Both the position numbers and the translations under genes were made by a program. A DNA stretch of 64,000 nt, from the NCBI GenBank assembly GCA_964016875.1, contig OZ024736.1, forward strand, positions 41,262,707 through 41,326,706, read 5' to 3'. Position 1 is the first letter of the stretch; the number at the start of each line of letters is the position of its first letter. This document shows positions 10,250-21,583 of the stretch, piece after piece. The notes below the pieces were generated by a model that ran no database searches, was not told where the DNA came from, and worked only from the letters and a program-made list of their open reading frames with translations. Origin of the DNA: Fallopia convolvulus (lineage: Eukaryota; Streptophyta; Magnoliopsida; Caryophyllales; Polygonaceae).

Positions 10250-12951
10250 ATGGCGTCTCCAGCTGATATCAAGACCGACATCCCAGCTTCATCTCCGCCT
10301 TTCTCCCATGACTGGAAAGATCGTATCTTCTACCCAACTCTTCTCGCAGGTTTTTCTCCTTTCTCTATCCAATTTTCTCATTTTGACTCCGAAATAATCG
10401 ATTCGTTCGCAAAACGGAAATTTTGTATTTGCCTATCAAATTCAACTAATTAAGCTTTGACTTTCTTAGAAAGAGGAAAGAAAAGGATGTTTGGGAGGAA
10501 TGATCTTCTCCTATTGATATCTTATGCCTGATAGATGGCAAGGAAGGGGGAAAGTTTGATTTTATTTTAATCTTCTATTTTGGATGAGCAGGAGTGGCCG
10601 GGGGAGCATATGGTGTATTTTCAAGGCACCGGAAAGTCTTCGGCCTTGCCAATATTTCAGCTACTTATGCTACAAATTTCGCGATTGTTGCCGGTTGCTA
10701 TTGCGGTAATTAATCCCCTTTATTCAAATTGATGCCATTTCATCCTCGTTCTTGCTACTGGTTGCCGTTCGATCTGTGGATTTTTTGATGTAAATTGTGG
10801 TCGTCAGCATTGCTTAGGATGAACAGAATTTTTTTTTTTCCCTCCGATCTACATATGCTTGCTTTTTTTTTTAATTTATCAAATATAGCAGAAATTAGTA
10901 ACAGAACACTTCAAAACCTATTCTTCATTTATATTCAGGACCTACAAGCTATTTATCTGACTCTATAATCTCATTCCCATTTGCTCATATACATTTCCCA
11001 CCAATTATATATGCGATCAAAGGCAGTAAGCAAAACCTAAGCCTTTATTGATATGTTTATGGAATAAGATGCTAAGGATCTATCTTCACATAAAAACAGC
11101 TAAGGATTCCAAAAGATATACTATTGCAGTCAGCAAAACTGAAGCTGTTATGTGATATGTTTATGGAATAAGATGCAAAGGATCCAATGTCAAAAAAAAG
11201 AGAAGCGAATGATCCCATAAAGATGTACTATTACATTTTTTTCTACCTGGTTTACCGAAAGCTTAAAGATTTTTTGGAATGTCTGGTTGAGATATTTCCC
11301 ATGGCCTTGTCTTAGCTACCAGTTTCTGCAGGAAGTAGAACCATTGGCAAAGTACAATTTAATTTATGATGGCCTTGGGTGATGAAGAAGAAAGATCCCT
11401 CTTCCTTTTTGATATCTTAGGGTGATTGTTTTGAATCTTAAATGTTAAATATTCAAAGATGGTTCCACAGTTTTGGATTGCCTTTAGTTGAAAAAGAAGG
11501 CCACTTCTTATAATTTGGAAGGACTCCACTGGAGACTGGAGAGAGAGGGGTGTGAAGAAAGCACTCATGAGCATCTTTTCTTCTTGATTTATGATCTTAT
11601 GGAAGAAATTGTAGTTCTATTGGTCACAAGTTTTGGCTGTGTTGCTTGGCCAATTTGCCTATTCATACTTTTGTCCTCTGGTGGTACAATCGTACAATAA
11701 TGACCCCTAAGAAAAAATTCAGAAGTTTTATGAAGATGTTTGATGTAGTGATTTTTCATGTTCTATTTCTGAAGTATCTCTGCCTTAACTGCTGGTTCTG
11801 AACGAAGCTGGTGCATCATCACTCTGCTAAGGCTGCTTACATGCTAAATGTTTCTATAATACCCTGAAAGTTTATTTCTTAGAAATAATGTTGTTTGCTA
11901 ATAGCACTGCATTGTAAGTAAATGTGAAAAGGCTCCTGTTTTAAATCTTTATTTGGATTATTGTTACTTTAATCAGGATTCTAGCTTCTACTGTTTCTGG
12001 TATATACTTTCTTTCATACTTTATGTGCTTCTTTGTTAGACAATGCATAGGACTAGGACAGATGAAGGATAACTGTTTTGAATTCAATGTGAGAGGAAGC
12101 AATGGTTTTTTTTGGTAATTAATCGGTTCAAGGCCTTAAGGCTTGTTTTGCTTTAAAGATTTGTAGTTGTTGTGCTTTACTGCGCTAGATCTCATGCTGA
12201 TATTTACACGAGTTTAACCATTTCGATGTATCTAGAGTTTATTGGTTGATGAGATTATTGAAATTCATAGGAGCACGTGAATTTGTGAGAGTAACTTGAA
12301 AATCGGAGCCTGGTGATCTAGTGAACTCTGCAATTGGAGGTTTTGGTTGTGGTGCTCTCCTTGGCCGCCTTCAAGGTAAGTTTCTTTCTTCTCTTGTAAG
12401 CTTCTAGGAGATCTGGGAAATTCAGATGATTAGCGGTCTATATGACTGACTATATCCATTAATACTTGTCTTCCATTATCCTTAATCCAGTAGCCTTGTC
12501 CTTGTGTTGAGACATATGGTTACAATAGCAAACAAAAACTGCATAAATAAATAAATGTTAACTTTAGAGGAATCATTTCCAACCATACTCTTGTTTGTTT
12601 AAGGAAGTTTAATATGCAAAAATAGCCTTTTAGTTATAAATGACAACGTGAATGATATCTTTCAAGAGTAACGTGGTAGTGATTGTTGCTTTCTTGATTA
12701 TAGGTGGCCAAAAGGGAGCAACGCGATACTCTGCCATCTTTGCTGTTGTAGGAACTGCGTATGATTATGCAACGATCAAACTGGTTCCTGTAATGCAGGA
12801 TTATCTTGATTCCATATCTAGCAAGAATGTGAAGTTACCAGAGTGGTCTCCTATCCAGATTCTTGATGAGGAAGCTCTTGCTGCAAAACGAGCTCGTGAA
12901 CAGCAGTTGGCTGCACAAAGAGCCATCACTATCCGGGAGAAGGAATCTTGA
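10250..12951 (+). CDS. Conserved small plant protein with glycine-rich hydrophobic segments; in-frame TGA in exon 3
   Basis: Four exons with clean GT-AG junctions: 10250-10349, 10592-10705, 12271-12375 and 12704-12951 (189 codons). The N-terminus is MASPADIKTDIP, followed by PPFSHDWKDRIFYPTLLAG. Glycine-rich hydrophobic stretches follow in exon 2 (about residues 31-70) and exon 3 (SAIGGFGCGALLGRLQGG). The C-terminal half has LPEWSPIQILDEEALAAKRA and is charged and helical. The pattern resembles small organelle-membrane proteins of Tim17-like build, but I cannot place the family firmly. Codon 81 (12297-12299) is TGA between GTA-ACT and AAA-TCG-GAG, where related proteins as I remember them have an Arg codon; one C-to-T change from CGA would explain it. 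All other codons and splice sites are intact, so this is either a very young pseudogene or allele, or a base-call error. Translated to the stop, it would give only 80 aa. Confidence 0.68.
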
Positions 12952-13983
12952 AAACCATAATTAAGGTTTGACTAAACCCAATACCACATTTGCAGATCAA
13001 AGTTTGATGCTTGTGCTGAATCTGATGCCGTCTTCTTTCTTTTTCTTAGGCAAAATGGTTTTAGATCTTGTGATTTTCAGTATAAGGGAGGAAAAGAGAG
13101 CCAATAGAATTGTTTCATTCGGGTTTTATGGCGATTACTAACCATACTTTGTCTACAGATGTCAACGAGATGAGCTGGTAGAGTCTCAATTATGTTCAAG
13201 GTTTTGTCTAAACCCGCGAATAAATTCTTATTATTAGCTTCTTATAAACAAAATGAGTTGTGTGTGGGTTTGTTTCGTTCATTATAGTCAAAGAGATGGG
13301 TTGTTTCCTTGTCACTACAGTTGGCATATAAACCCTTACCCTTTCCGATGTTCTATTAAATCTTATTCATTACAATAGAAAAAATTGTTGCCAACCAATC
13401 AAAAGTGGAAAGCTACGCATAATTTCAATCGGTTTAAAGTCCTTGTCCACGTGACAGGCTCCCTGTATTTTTGTGTAACTAATATGAGGAACATTGATCA
13501 ATTCCATCGATATTAAGGCTAAGCTCTTTTTCTATTAAATAATTTGTTAAAAAATAAAAATATTTAGCTCTTTGATGTTGATGACCAAATATGTGCATCA
13601 GTGCATCCTTGCATCACCCAACAGAGGCTACTAATAAGAGTTTTGTTTGAACCCTACATTTCTGTGGGTACTTGTATGTGGGGCGGTGATATTTGGCTGC
13701 ATTTAACATATCGTCCCAATTTTAATTGATGTCTGAGACAACAACGTATCATTGAGGACCAGGACGATTTTTCATGTTTTCGTAATGCATAGGAAGGTGT
13801 CAAATTCAGCAATTTACAGCATGCTTATTATATAACTTGTGTCACTAAAAATGGTAAAAAGTTTGAAGCTACTATTTGTCTTAAGTTACCACATAAATCA
13901 AAATAATAAATATTTTAATTGAAATAGTGGCGAAGAGGGATGGTTTTATCTATATAATCTTAAAGTAACATATATACTTGATT
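12952..13983. other. 3' UTR and intergenic DNA
   Basis: No gene seen. A short repeat (aataataaatatttta) occurs at about 13904 and again at about 13995, on either side of the LINE junction. Confidence 0.45.
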
Positions 13984-13995
13984 AAAATCACACAA

Positions 13996-15013
13996 ATAAT
14001 AAATATTTTAAATGACCAATTCTGAAAGGAGAAGGCGTCACATCACAACTAATTCAGATTGCAGCTGTTGTCCGGGAGTGCGAGAGACTTTCGTGCATCT
14101 TTTCAGGGACTGTCAACAGGTGAGATACATTTGGCATTCTTTTATGGCTGCTAATGCGTTCCCTTCTTTTTTTCAGGACGAGTTCGCTGTTTGGATGAGA
14201 TCAAATTTAATGGATAATTCGATTAAGGGAACTGATGGTGTGGAATGGAACGCCCTGTTTGCAACGACATTGTGGTGGACGTGGTCGTGGCGTAATTCAA
14301 GAGTGTTTAATCAGGATCCCCCTGTCCAGAATAAAGCGTCATTCATTAGGAGCTGCTCAGCTGAATACTACAGTGCTACCGGTAAGTTTTCTTTCTCCCC
14401 AAACTTGGTCAATAAAAGTGTGCAGGAAATAAGCTGGTGTGCTCCCGAGAATGGATGGATAAAAGTTAATACAGACGGGTCGGTGAGAGAAGATGGATCG
14501 GCTGGAGCTGGAGGCGTGCTTAGAGATAGCAACGGTAGGTGGATCGGAGGTTTCGTACACAACATTGGCATTTGTTCCGTCCCGATGGCGGAACTTTGGG
14601 GAGCACTTAACGGGATCAAACTTGCATGGGAGCGCGGTTTCAAGCAGGTTATTCTTGAAGTTGATTCCATGTTAGTTGTTAATTTACTTAATTCTAATAT
14701 TAGTAAGTGTCATCCTTTGAGTAGCCTGGTTAAGCAATGCCAAGGCTTTATTAGTAGGAATTGGTTATTCCGATTCCGTCATGTGTATCGAGGGGCGAAT
14801 TCGGTTGCGGATCATCTCGCGTCTAGTGCCTTTTATTATTCGAACGGTTATCATGTATTGCTTGCCCCGACTGAGGGGGTTTATTTACAGCTTTCTAACG
14901 ATGTAAGGGGTCGGGCTATCCCCCGTTTGCTGACTACTTAGCCTTTTTTTTTATATTATTAATAAAACGCTCCCTTGAGGAGTCGGAGAGTACCGCCTCT
15001 CCTTCTACCAAAA
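13996..15013 (+). mobile_element. 5'-truncated LINE (non-LTR retrotransposon) with target-site duplication
   Basis: A direct repeat aaaatcacacaa lies at 13984-13995 and 15014-15025, flanking a unit that ends in an A run after a short 3' UTR. Inside is the C-terminal end of a plant L1-type ORF2. The 5' truncation, A tail and roughly 12-bp target duplication are hallmarks of target-primed reverse transcription. The exact left border is uncertain by about 15 bases because the joining sequence is AT-rich. Confidence 0.75.
14012..14941 (+). pseudogene. LINE ORF2 C-terminus: zf-RVT and RNase H domains
   Basis: The frame starts at TNSERRRRHIT inside the zf-RVT domain (CSCCPGVRETFVHLFRDC, the Cys/His cluster before the RNase H region of plant LINEs). 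It continues with a linker rich in Trp (LWWTWSWRNSRVF). From about residue 150 comes RNase H: VNTDGS (first Asp), GGVLRDSNGRWIGGF, AELWGALNGIKLAWERGF (Glu), EVDS (Asp) and FRHVYRGANSVADHLA (the closing His/Asp region). The four acidic positions look intact, but the endonuclease and reverse transcriptase are missing, so this is a dead fragment. The stop is at 14939-14941. Its frame is remarkably undamaged, which suggests a recent insertion. Confidence 0.88.
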
Positions 15014-15025
15014 AAAATCACACAA

Positions 15026-15465
15026 TATTAAAATCTTTGAATTAATAGTTGAAAATTACGTTTTGGTTCAACTGATTTCCTTTTTAAAAGCTGTATCAAG
15101 CTAAATTCAAATGTCGGTATTCGTTGTGGTCTTATTATTGCACACACCGACGTCTCCCTCCTGTCCTCCTATGGAGATACTGCCTTTTCTCTCCAAGCTT
15201 CCATAGGGAACCAAATTTACAAGCTTGGAGCATTCACATTCCCAAACGAAGTGCCAATTTTTGGTTTCGAGTTCCCAATTGTTACATTTCGATCGGCATC
15301 TCCTGATCTTCATCTTCTATTATCACTCGCATTTTCTGCAAATTCGTCAAACCGCAGCCTCCTAGAGAGAGAAAGGATTTGGATTTGTGTGCAAGCCTTT
15401 TCCAATTTAAGCTATTCTTCGCGATTTCCAATATCATCTTCTAGGATTTTGAGCAAAGTTTGAAA
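15026..15465. other. Intergenic and 5' leader of the protease-like gene
   Basis: Pyrimidine-rich from about 15140 on and probably transcribed as the leader of the gene starting at 15466. No separate gene seen. Confidence 0.45.
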
Positions 15466-18325
15466 ATGAGGGTGTTGAGCGACTCGTGGTGTTTCTGCAA
15501 TGGAGGGGGAAAGTCAGAGCGTCTCAAGGCCACCATTTTCACCACCAAGAGCACCGCCATGGTCATGCTCTCATCCTCCGTCGCCTCCCCTAATTCATCC
15601 TCCGATGGCGGAGACGGCGGAAGCGGACGAGAAGTTGTCGGAAGTGGCTTTCTTATCCACCGAAACCTGCTCCTCACTACACATGTGAATCTCCCGTCCG
15701 CTTCCGCCGCCGAGTCCGCCGAGATCCGGCTCCAGAACGCCGTCCCTGCCACCCTCGTCCCCCACAGGTGAATCTCGACCTCCACCTTCTTATCAATCTC
15801 TCTCTTCTTCTGTTTGTATGGACATCAATTCTTTGTTGGCTGCGGTTTATCTGTGTAGAGCTACCCTAGGATTTGCATTGACAGTGGCTTTGCCTGTAAA
15901 TTCTTCCTGGCATTTGATTAGTTTGGATCTCAACTTCTTCATACTGCTAGATGCCACTAAAGCTGCGTTTCGCATTAGATCTGATTTTTTAATCTTTAGC
16001 TATCAAAACTTAGACTTCATGCTTTTATTGGTGCCACAAAGCTGGTTGTTGAGGAATGAAACCTGAAATATTCAGCAATTGGGGGGAGAAATGACATCCC
16101 TCCTAACTACTTCCAGAAATGTGATTTTAGATATAATTGTAATGCTTGTTCAATGAGATGATGGAACCCTTGCTCCTAAGCTTGAAGTTATTTATTGCTG
16201 TTTAGGTTGGAGTTATTTCTTACTTCCAGAAATGCTTGTTCAAACTCTGTGGTCTCTTTCATGCCACGTTAATTAATGGGTCAAGCGCTCATGCAATTGA
16301 GCAAATTTAGGTTGCGAATGGTTAGTGTACTTTCCACCATGATCACTGAACAAGTCTTGCTTTTATTCCTGCCAGCATTATGATTCTGAAATATTGAGCT
16401 GAGTAGTTTTGAAGATATATGTAATTGGCTATAGGTAATTGAGATGGAATGCTTGTAGATTGTTATGCTGTTATATTTGATTTGGAGTTGGGGGTCTATA
16501 ATCATCTATTCATCTACTAGTAAGGGAGTTCTCTGATTTGAGTTGCATGCAAGATGATTCAGTACTACCAACTTGTCCCATAATTAGATTTCAGTAGTAG
16601 CATGCCGCCAGAAATGGAATAGTTCTGGTATATCCTGTATATATTGACAGTGAAAGCAAAGCACCCAAATAATCACATGGACTGATAACAACTTAGAATT
16701 CTTTGCAAATTTTTTTAGAAGTTCTTTTTTCATTTACTCTTTGTTCCTATTCGTAGTCAGATTGTAAATAACTTCACTCCACCCATCAGGTGAACGAAAA
16801 ATGTCAGAAAATTTTATTGGACTGTAATAAGTTAAACCAAAGTAAGTGCGATCATGCAGTTTTACCCTCTTCTCTGTAAATGTACTCCTGTACTTGTAAC
16901 GCTCATTTCATGTTGGGAAATTATTTTTACTGACATGGGTGTAAATTTGGTCAATGCTGCAAGTATTGCCCACATTTAAACATCTCCTGATTCTTTCGTG
17001 ACAATTTTTTGTGTGGAAGCAGGTTCTTCATCACTAGCTCCATTCTAGATCTGACAATTGTGGGTTTAGATTACACGGAAGGAGATTCAAATGCGCATGG
17101 CCACCAAACTCACTACTTAAAGACTTGCTCCAAGCCAAATCTGGACTTAGGGAGTGCTGTTTACCTCTTAGGATACACAGCTAAAAAGGAACTCACTGTG
17201 GGTGAAGGAAAGGTAATCATTGCTACAGACAACCTAATAAAGCTCTCCACAGATGGAGTTACATGGCGGCCTGGATCTGCTGGTTTTGATTCCCATGGTA
17301 ATCTAGCTTTCATGATTTGTGATCCTATGAAAATGGCCACATCACCACACACTAAATCCTCTTCGACCTCAACCTCATCCTCATCATCATGGAAGAAAGA
17401 TCTCCCCATGCAATTCGGCATTCCCATGCCTGTTATCTGTGATTGGCTAAACCAGCATTGGGAGGGTAGTCTTGACGAACAGAGCAAACCTAAACTTCCA
17501 TTGATGAGATTGGTATCTTCTGGACACAGGAGTGACCACCATTGTGCTTCTTTCACAAAGAGGCAAATTTTCAAGCCAAACGGTGCGGAACCAGAAATGT
17601 CCGCCTCCTCATCTTCCAATGTGCTATCAAAACCGCACGAGCTCCCCTCAGCCCCTGAGAATGCCCATGAGGAGGAGGAGAGTAAGGCCCATGGTACCGT
17701 TGCCTACACTCATGCGCAGGGAATTCCAACCCCTGAGATATACGAATCACCCAAGGTTACAGCCAGTCCTATAAAAAAGAAGGAAATTCAAACTCCACAA
17801 GTTCCACTTTTGGACATCAACTTTCCCCAGAGAGTTTCAAAAGCTTCTGCCCCCTCACAAGAAGAGAATGCCGAAGTTAGCTCCACAGGATCTGTGAATG
17901 GGGCCCACAGTGAGGTCCAATCAAGCGGGTCACCCGTTGCAGGATCAGAGATGAGAGACGGCCAAAGCGAGGTGGAGACCATGTATTCTGCAGAGACAGC
18001 AGAGAGCAGAAACTACACGAGCCCAAGAGAAACAAAATTTCAACAGCCAGTAGGGAGAAGTCAGAGTTGTGTGAACTACAACAGATGGGCGGTGCATAAG
18101 TATCCTGTGGCTAGGAAGACGGGCGCTTCCTTTGACAAGCAGAGGAGTTTTACTCAGCCAAGGAGGACTTACTCACAAGGAGCCACTTCTCATAGGGGTA
18201 ATGACTATTATAGCCCCACTGTTTCATCAATTATGAAGAAGCGGATTGGAAACATGGAGCAGCAGCCAACGCCCATCAAGCCCCGACAAATCGCCGTGAA
18301 TTCGTCCCCTAGGTGGATGTTCTGA
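15466..18325 (+). CDS. Trypsin-fold (chymotrypsin-like) serine protease-like protein, 534 aa, two exons
   Basis: Exon 1 is 15466-15767 and exon 2 is 17023-18325, separated by a 1255-bp GT-AG intron. The start is the first ATG in frame (an upstream TTG is not used). The N-terminal half is a compact trypsin-like domain: VVGSGFLI followed by LLLTTHVNLPS with a His in the catalytic place (about 73), ILDLTIVGLD with the Asp (about 110), and WRPGSAGFD with a Ser in the GxSxG-like place (about 186). So a His-Asp-Ser triad can be laid out, although the oxyanion motif is divergent. Residues 230-534 are low-complexity, Ser/Pro/Glu-rich, with short conserved patches (IPTPEIYESPKVTASPIKKKE, YNRWAVHKYPVARKTG). 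There is no clear signal peptide or membrane segment. The substrate is unknown and activity is not certain. It could be a scaffold that has kept a protease fold. Confidence 0.75.
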
Positions 18326-19200
18326 ATATGAAAGTGAGAATCTTTATACAATGTGCTCTTTTAAACCTTCATTTTTACTTTTGATAGCACTGTAACTAGA
18401 TCATTGTTGTGACCAACCAACCCTCCTAGAATGCAAGAAAATAAGCAGAATGTTTAGGTGAGTTTTTAATTTGTAGTTGCAAATACTACTACTGTTTGTG
18501 TAGTTGATCACGATTTATCTGAACTTTACTGGATTTGCTTATTAGCATTATAATGTGCGGCCAGCCGGCCACGGGCCGCCCTTGTTTTCTCATGTCTTAT
18601 GGATGATTGAATTGACATCCCTTACTCGATTACATTTATGGATGTAAACGGGCCTTAAACTTATAACAATCTCTTTTAAATGCACTTCAGTATTCATATA
18701 TCGTTTTGACTGTTTATAAACAAGTACGTACAGTATGTAATGTATTGTTTACTATGATGAGGGAAAATCATCAATCATAATATAAAAGCCGATGGTTTTC
18801 GAGCCTCATGTCTTATGGATGATTGAATTAACATCCCTTGTTCCTACTCTTGTCCTGGGTTGCGTGGACGCACTCTAATCATCAAATCTTCACGCATGAA
18901 CTTAGTAATTCTCAATATATCGTCCTGCATGTTTTTTTTTAAACATTAACCCATTTAATGTTCAACTAACATTTGAAATTTTGAACAAAAACTCTCTTCC
19001 TCCAAATTTGACTAATATATACCAACCGTGTCCTCAATCTCTCAACCTCCATTTTGAAAGAAAAAAAACGAAAGATAGTAGTGTGGAGTAATATAAATTG
19101 AATTTAGTGCCTTGGAAGTTAGGAAAGCAGGTAAGAACAAAACGCATGTTCGAAGTTAGCAAGTTAGAGAGACGAAAAGGTTTGTTAGAGGGAGCTAGAT
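18326..19200. other. Intergenic between the protease-like gene and FATA
   Basis: Contains a direct duplication of about 35 bp (tcatgtcttatggatgattg, at about 18590 and 18806). The last 150 bases are probably FATA leader. No gene seen. Confidence 0.5.
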
Positions 19201-20816
19201 ATGTTGACGGGATCGTGCAATGTGGTGGTGGACAAGGTTCAAACTCTAACGCATTGCTGGCCTTGGTCGGATCGTTACCGGAGGCGAAACGCCGTCGTTT
19301 CGTGCTCCTCCGCTCCTCGCCAGCTCTCTTCCGATGTCGCCGTTTCTCTCTCCTCCCAGGCTCCGGTCGAGAAGCCGGTTAGTTTGGCTGACCGGCTCCG
19401 GCTGGGTAGCCTGACCGAAGACTGCTTGTCGTACAAGGAGAGTTTCATGGTCCGATCCTATGAGGTTGGGATCAACAAAACTGCAACCGTTGAAACTATT
19501 GCCAATCTGTTGCAGGAAGTTGGATGTAACCATGCTCAAAGTCTTGGATTTTCGACGGATGGGTTTGCAACAACCCCTACAATGAGAAAGCTTCATCTGA
19601 TTTGGGTTACTGCTCGAATGCACATTGAGATCTATAGATATCCTGCTTGGTATGATTATTCAATTCAACAATATCTGTTATGCTATAATTATTGATTTGA
19701 TTTCTTCGTGTTGTTATGCCGAGTGTCCTGTTTATTGCAGGAGTGATCTTATTGAGATAGAGACATGGTGTCAGGCAGCTGGAAGAATTGGAACCAGGCG
19801 TGATTTTATTTTCAAGGACTGTGCAAATGGAGAACTCATTGGAAGAGCTACCAGGTGCTTTTTATGCTTAATTACACATATATCACATATTCTTCAAATT
19901 TTGAACCCTATATTAACTTAGTTAAATACAATTAAAGTAATTGTTTAAAATGCTAAACATGAACTATTTCAGCAAATTTGTGATGATGAACCAAGATACA
20001 AGGCGACTTGAGAGAGTCAGCAATGAAATCCACAAGGAGCACTTAATTTACTGTCCAAAAGAACTCAGGTAGACCCTCCTCGGCTGAATTTTTGTCACAA
20101 TTAGAAGACAATGATCAGAGAAATGTAAACTGCTCAACAATTCAAAATTTGCATGCTAATTCACGGCCAAAGAGGAAACATTGCTAACATGTGTGCAAAC
20201 TTGTTGCTGGTTCACTCATCCTCTTCAGATTAGCATTTCCTGAGAAGAGCCTGAGGAAAATACAAAAATTGGAAGATCCTGCTCACTATCTCAAGCTAGG
20301 GCTAGTGGTAAGATCGCCTAGAAATTGTTTAATTCCCTTCTTTTGCTCTATTCTGTTGTTTTTTTATACCTTTTCATGTTTGTTCAGCCCAGAAGAGCAG
20401 ATCTGGACATGAACCAACATGTAAACAATGTGACATATATTGGATGGTTTCTAGAGGTGAGTCCATTCCCCTTCATCTCAATTATGCAATGGAGTTTTCT
20501 TATATTGATAATTTCCCAAGTCCTTGTGTTCTGAAACTTGAATTGGATTGCATCCTCTTGACAGAGCATACCTCAAGACATCATTGACACTCACCAACTC
20601 AGAAGTATTACGTTGGATTACCGAAGAGAATGTCAGCATGATGATATTGTGGATTCTTTAGCTACAGCAGAATCAGATGGAAGCAAGGGATCATTTTCTA
20701 CATCCCAAGATCAGAAGAAAGATTCTAGTCAGTTTCTACATCTATTGAGATTATCAGGCAATGGAGCAGAAATAAATCGGGGGCGCACAGAGTGGAGAAA
20801 GAAGCCTCCCAGATGA
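19201..20816 (+). CDS. FATA: Oleoyl-acyl carrier protein thioesterase, FATA class, chloroplast
   Basis: Six exons: 19201-19649, 19741-19854, 19973-20068, 20229-20307, 20388-20456 and 20565-20816, giving 352 aa, close to the usual 360-370. It hydrolyses oleoyl-ACP in the plastid stroma to release oleate for export. The first 60 or so residues are Ser/Arg-rich with few acids, as in a chloroplast transit peptide. The mature enzyme shows the family blocks SLTEDCLSYKESF, NKTATVETIANLLQEVGCNH, GFATTPTMRKLHLIWVTARM and GRIGTRRDF. The second hotdog domain has the catalytic region RRADLDMNQHVNNVTYIGW (Asn/His) and LDYRRECQHDDIVDS (Glu/Cys). The C-terminus ends INRGRTEWRKK, typical of FATA rather than FATB. 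The FATB N-terminal hydrophobic helix is absent. Small differences from the common consensus (EVGIN for EVGSN, TEDC for TEDG) do not touch the active site. Likely functional. Confidence 0.95.
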
Positions 20817-21583
20817 TGACATATGTTGTCTTAAAAAGATTACTATACCCAATACATGTGCAGTTTCGATCTTTAAAAAACACGATAAGCATCATCTGAT
20901 ATTTCAAAATAAAACAAAACCAGTATATATGGAAAGTTGACTAGTATAACTTTCAATAATTCAATATAATTTTTAAATAAAGAATTGCCATTCTAATCAA
21001 CACTAAAATCAAAAACAAAATTCTAGTATAACTCACGACACAGATTATTTAGCATTTAAATCCTGTATTCATTCCATCAATACATGAATACTATTCCAAG
21101 TAAATGAATGTAATCTCACGTGACTAAAGGGACAAGTAAGCTGTGTACATTTCAGCAGGCTGAGGCATTGAGCAGGATTTTACTCATCACAAAGGAAACA
21201 ATTCCTATAAGAACTATGAATAGTTGAATGAATACTGGTCAAAAGTATACTCTAAAGAATGGATGACTGTACCCAATACCTGTGCAGTTTAACCACCTAA
21301 ATGCTAATATACCAAATCAATACTGTGTTATCGCTTGTCAGTGTTGATCTACATCTTGTACCTCCTCTTCCAATGCAGCACTGATCCTGTATCAGAGTCA
21401 TAAATTGATTGTTAGATTTAAACAACACTGTACTGATCCTTTATGCATTTCAATCTAACAAATCCATGCAGTAAATTCTTCTGTTAAGAGTTTTCCTGCT
21501 CAAATCCTAAAGATTTTAAGCACTTGTCACCAAAATATAGGATTTTGGCCGAGGACATAACAACTAGATAATAGTACCTCAGG
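20817..21583. other. Convergent intergenic: 3' UTRs of FATA (+) and the RING gene (-)
   Basis: On the minus strand a donor-like site just after the RING stop (about 21577) and an acceptor near 21386 suggest a 3'-UTR intron of the RING gene. No coding region seen. Confidence 0.5.

Noticed and set aside
12291..12330. Possible small intron (gtaact...ctag) that would remove the TGA at 12297
   Set aside because: It would be about 39 bp, below the usual plant minimum, and would delete conserved residues.
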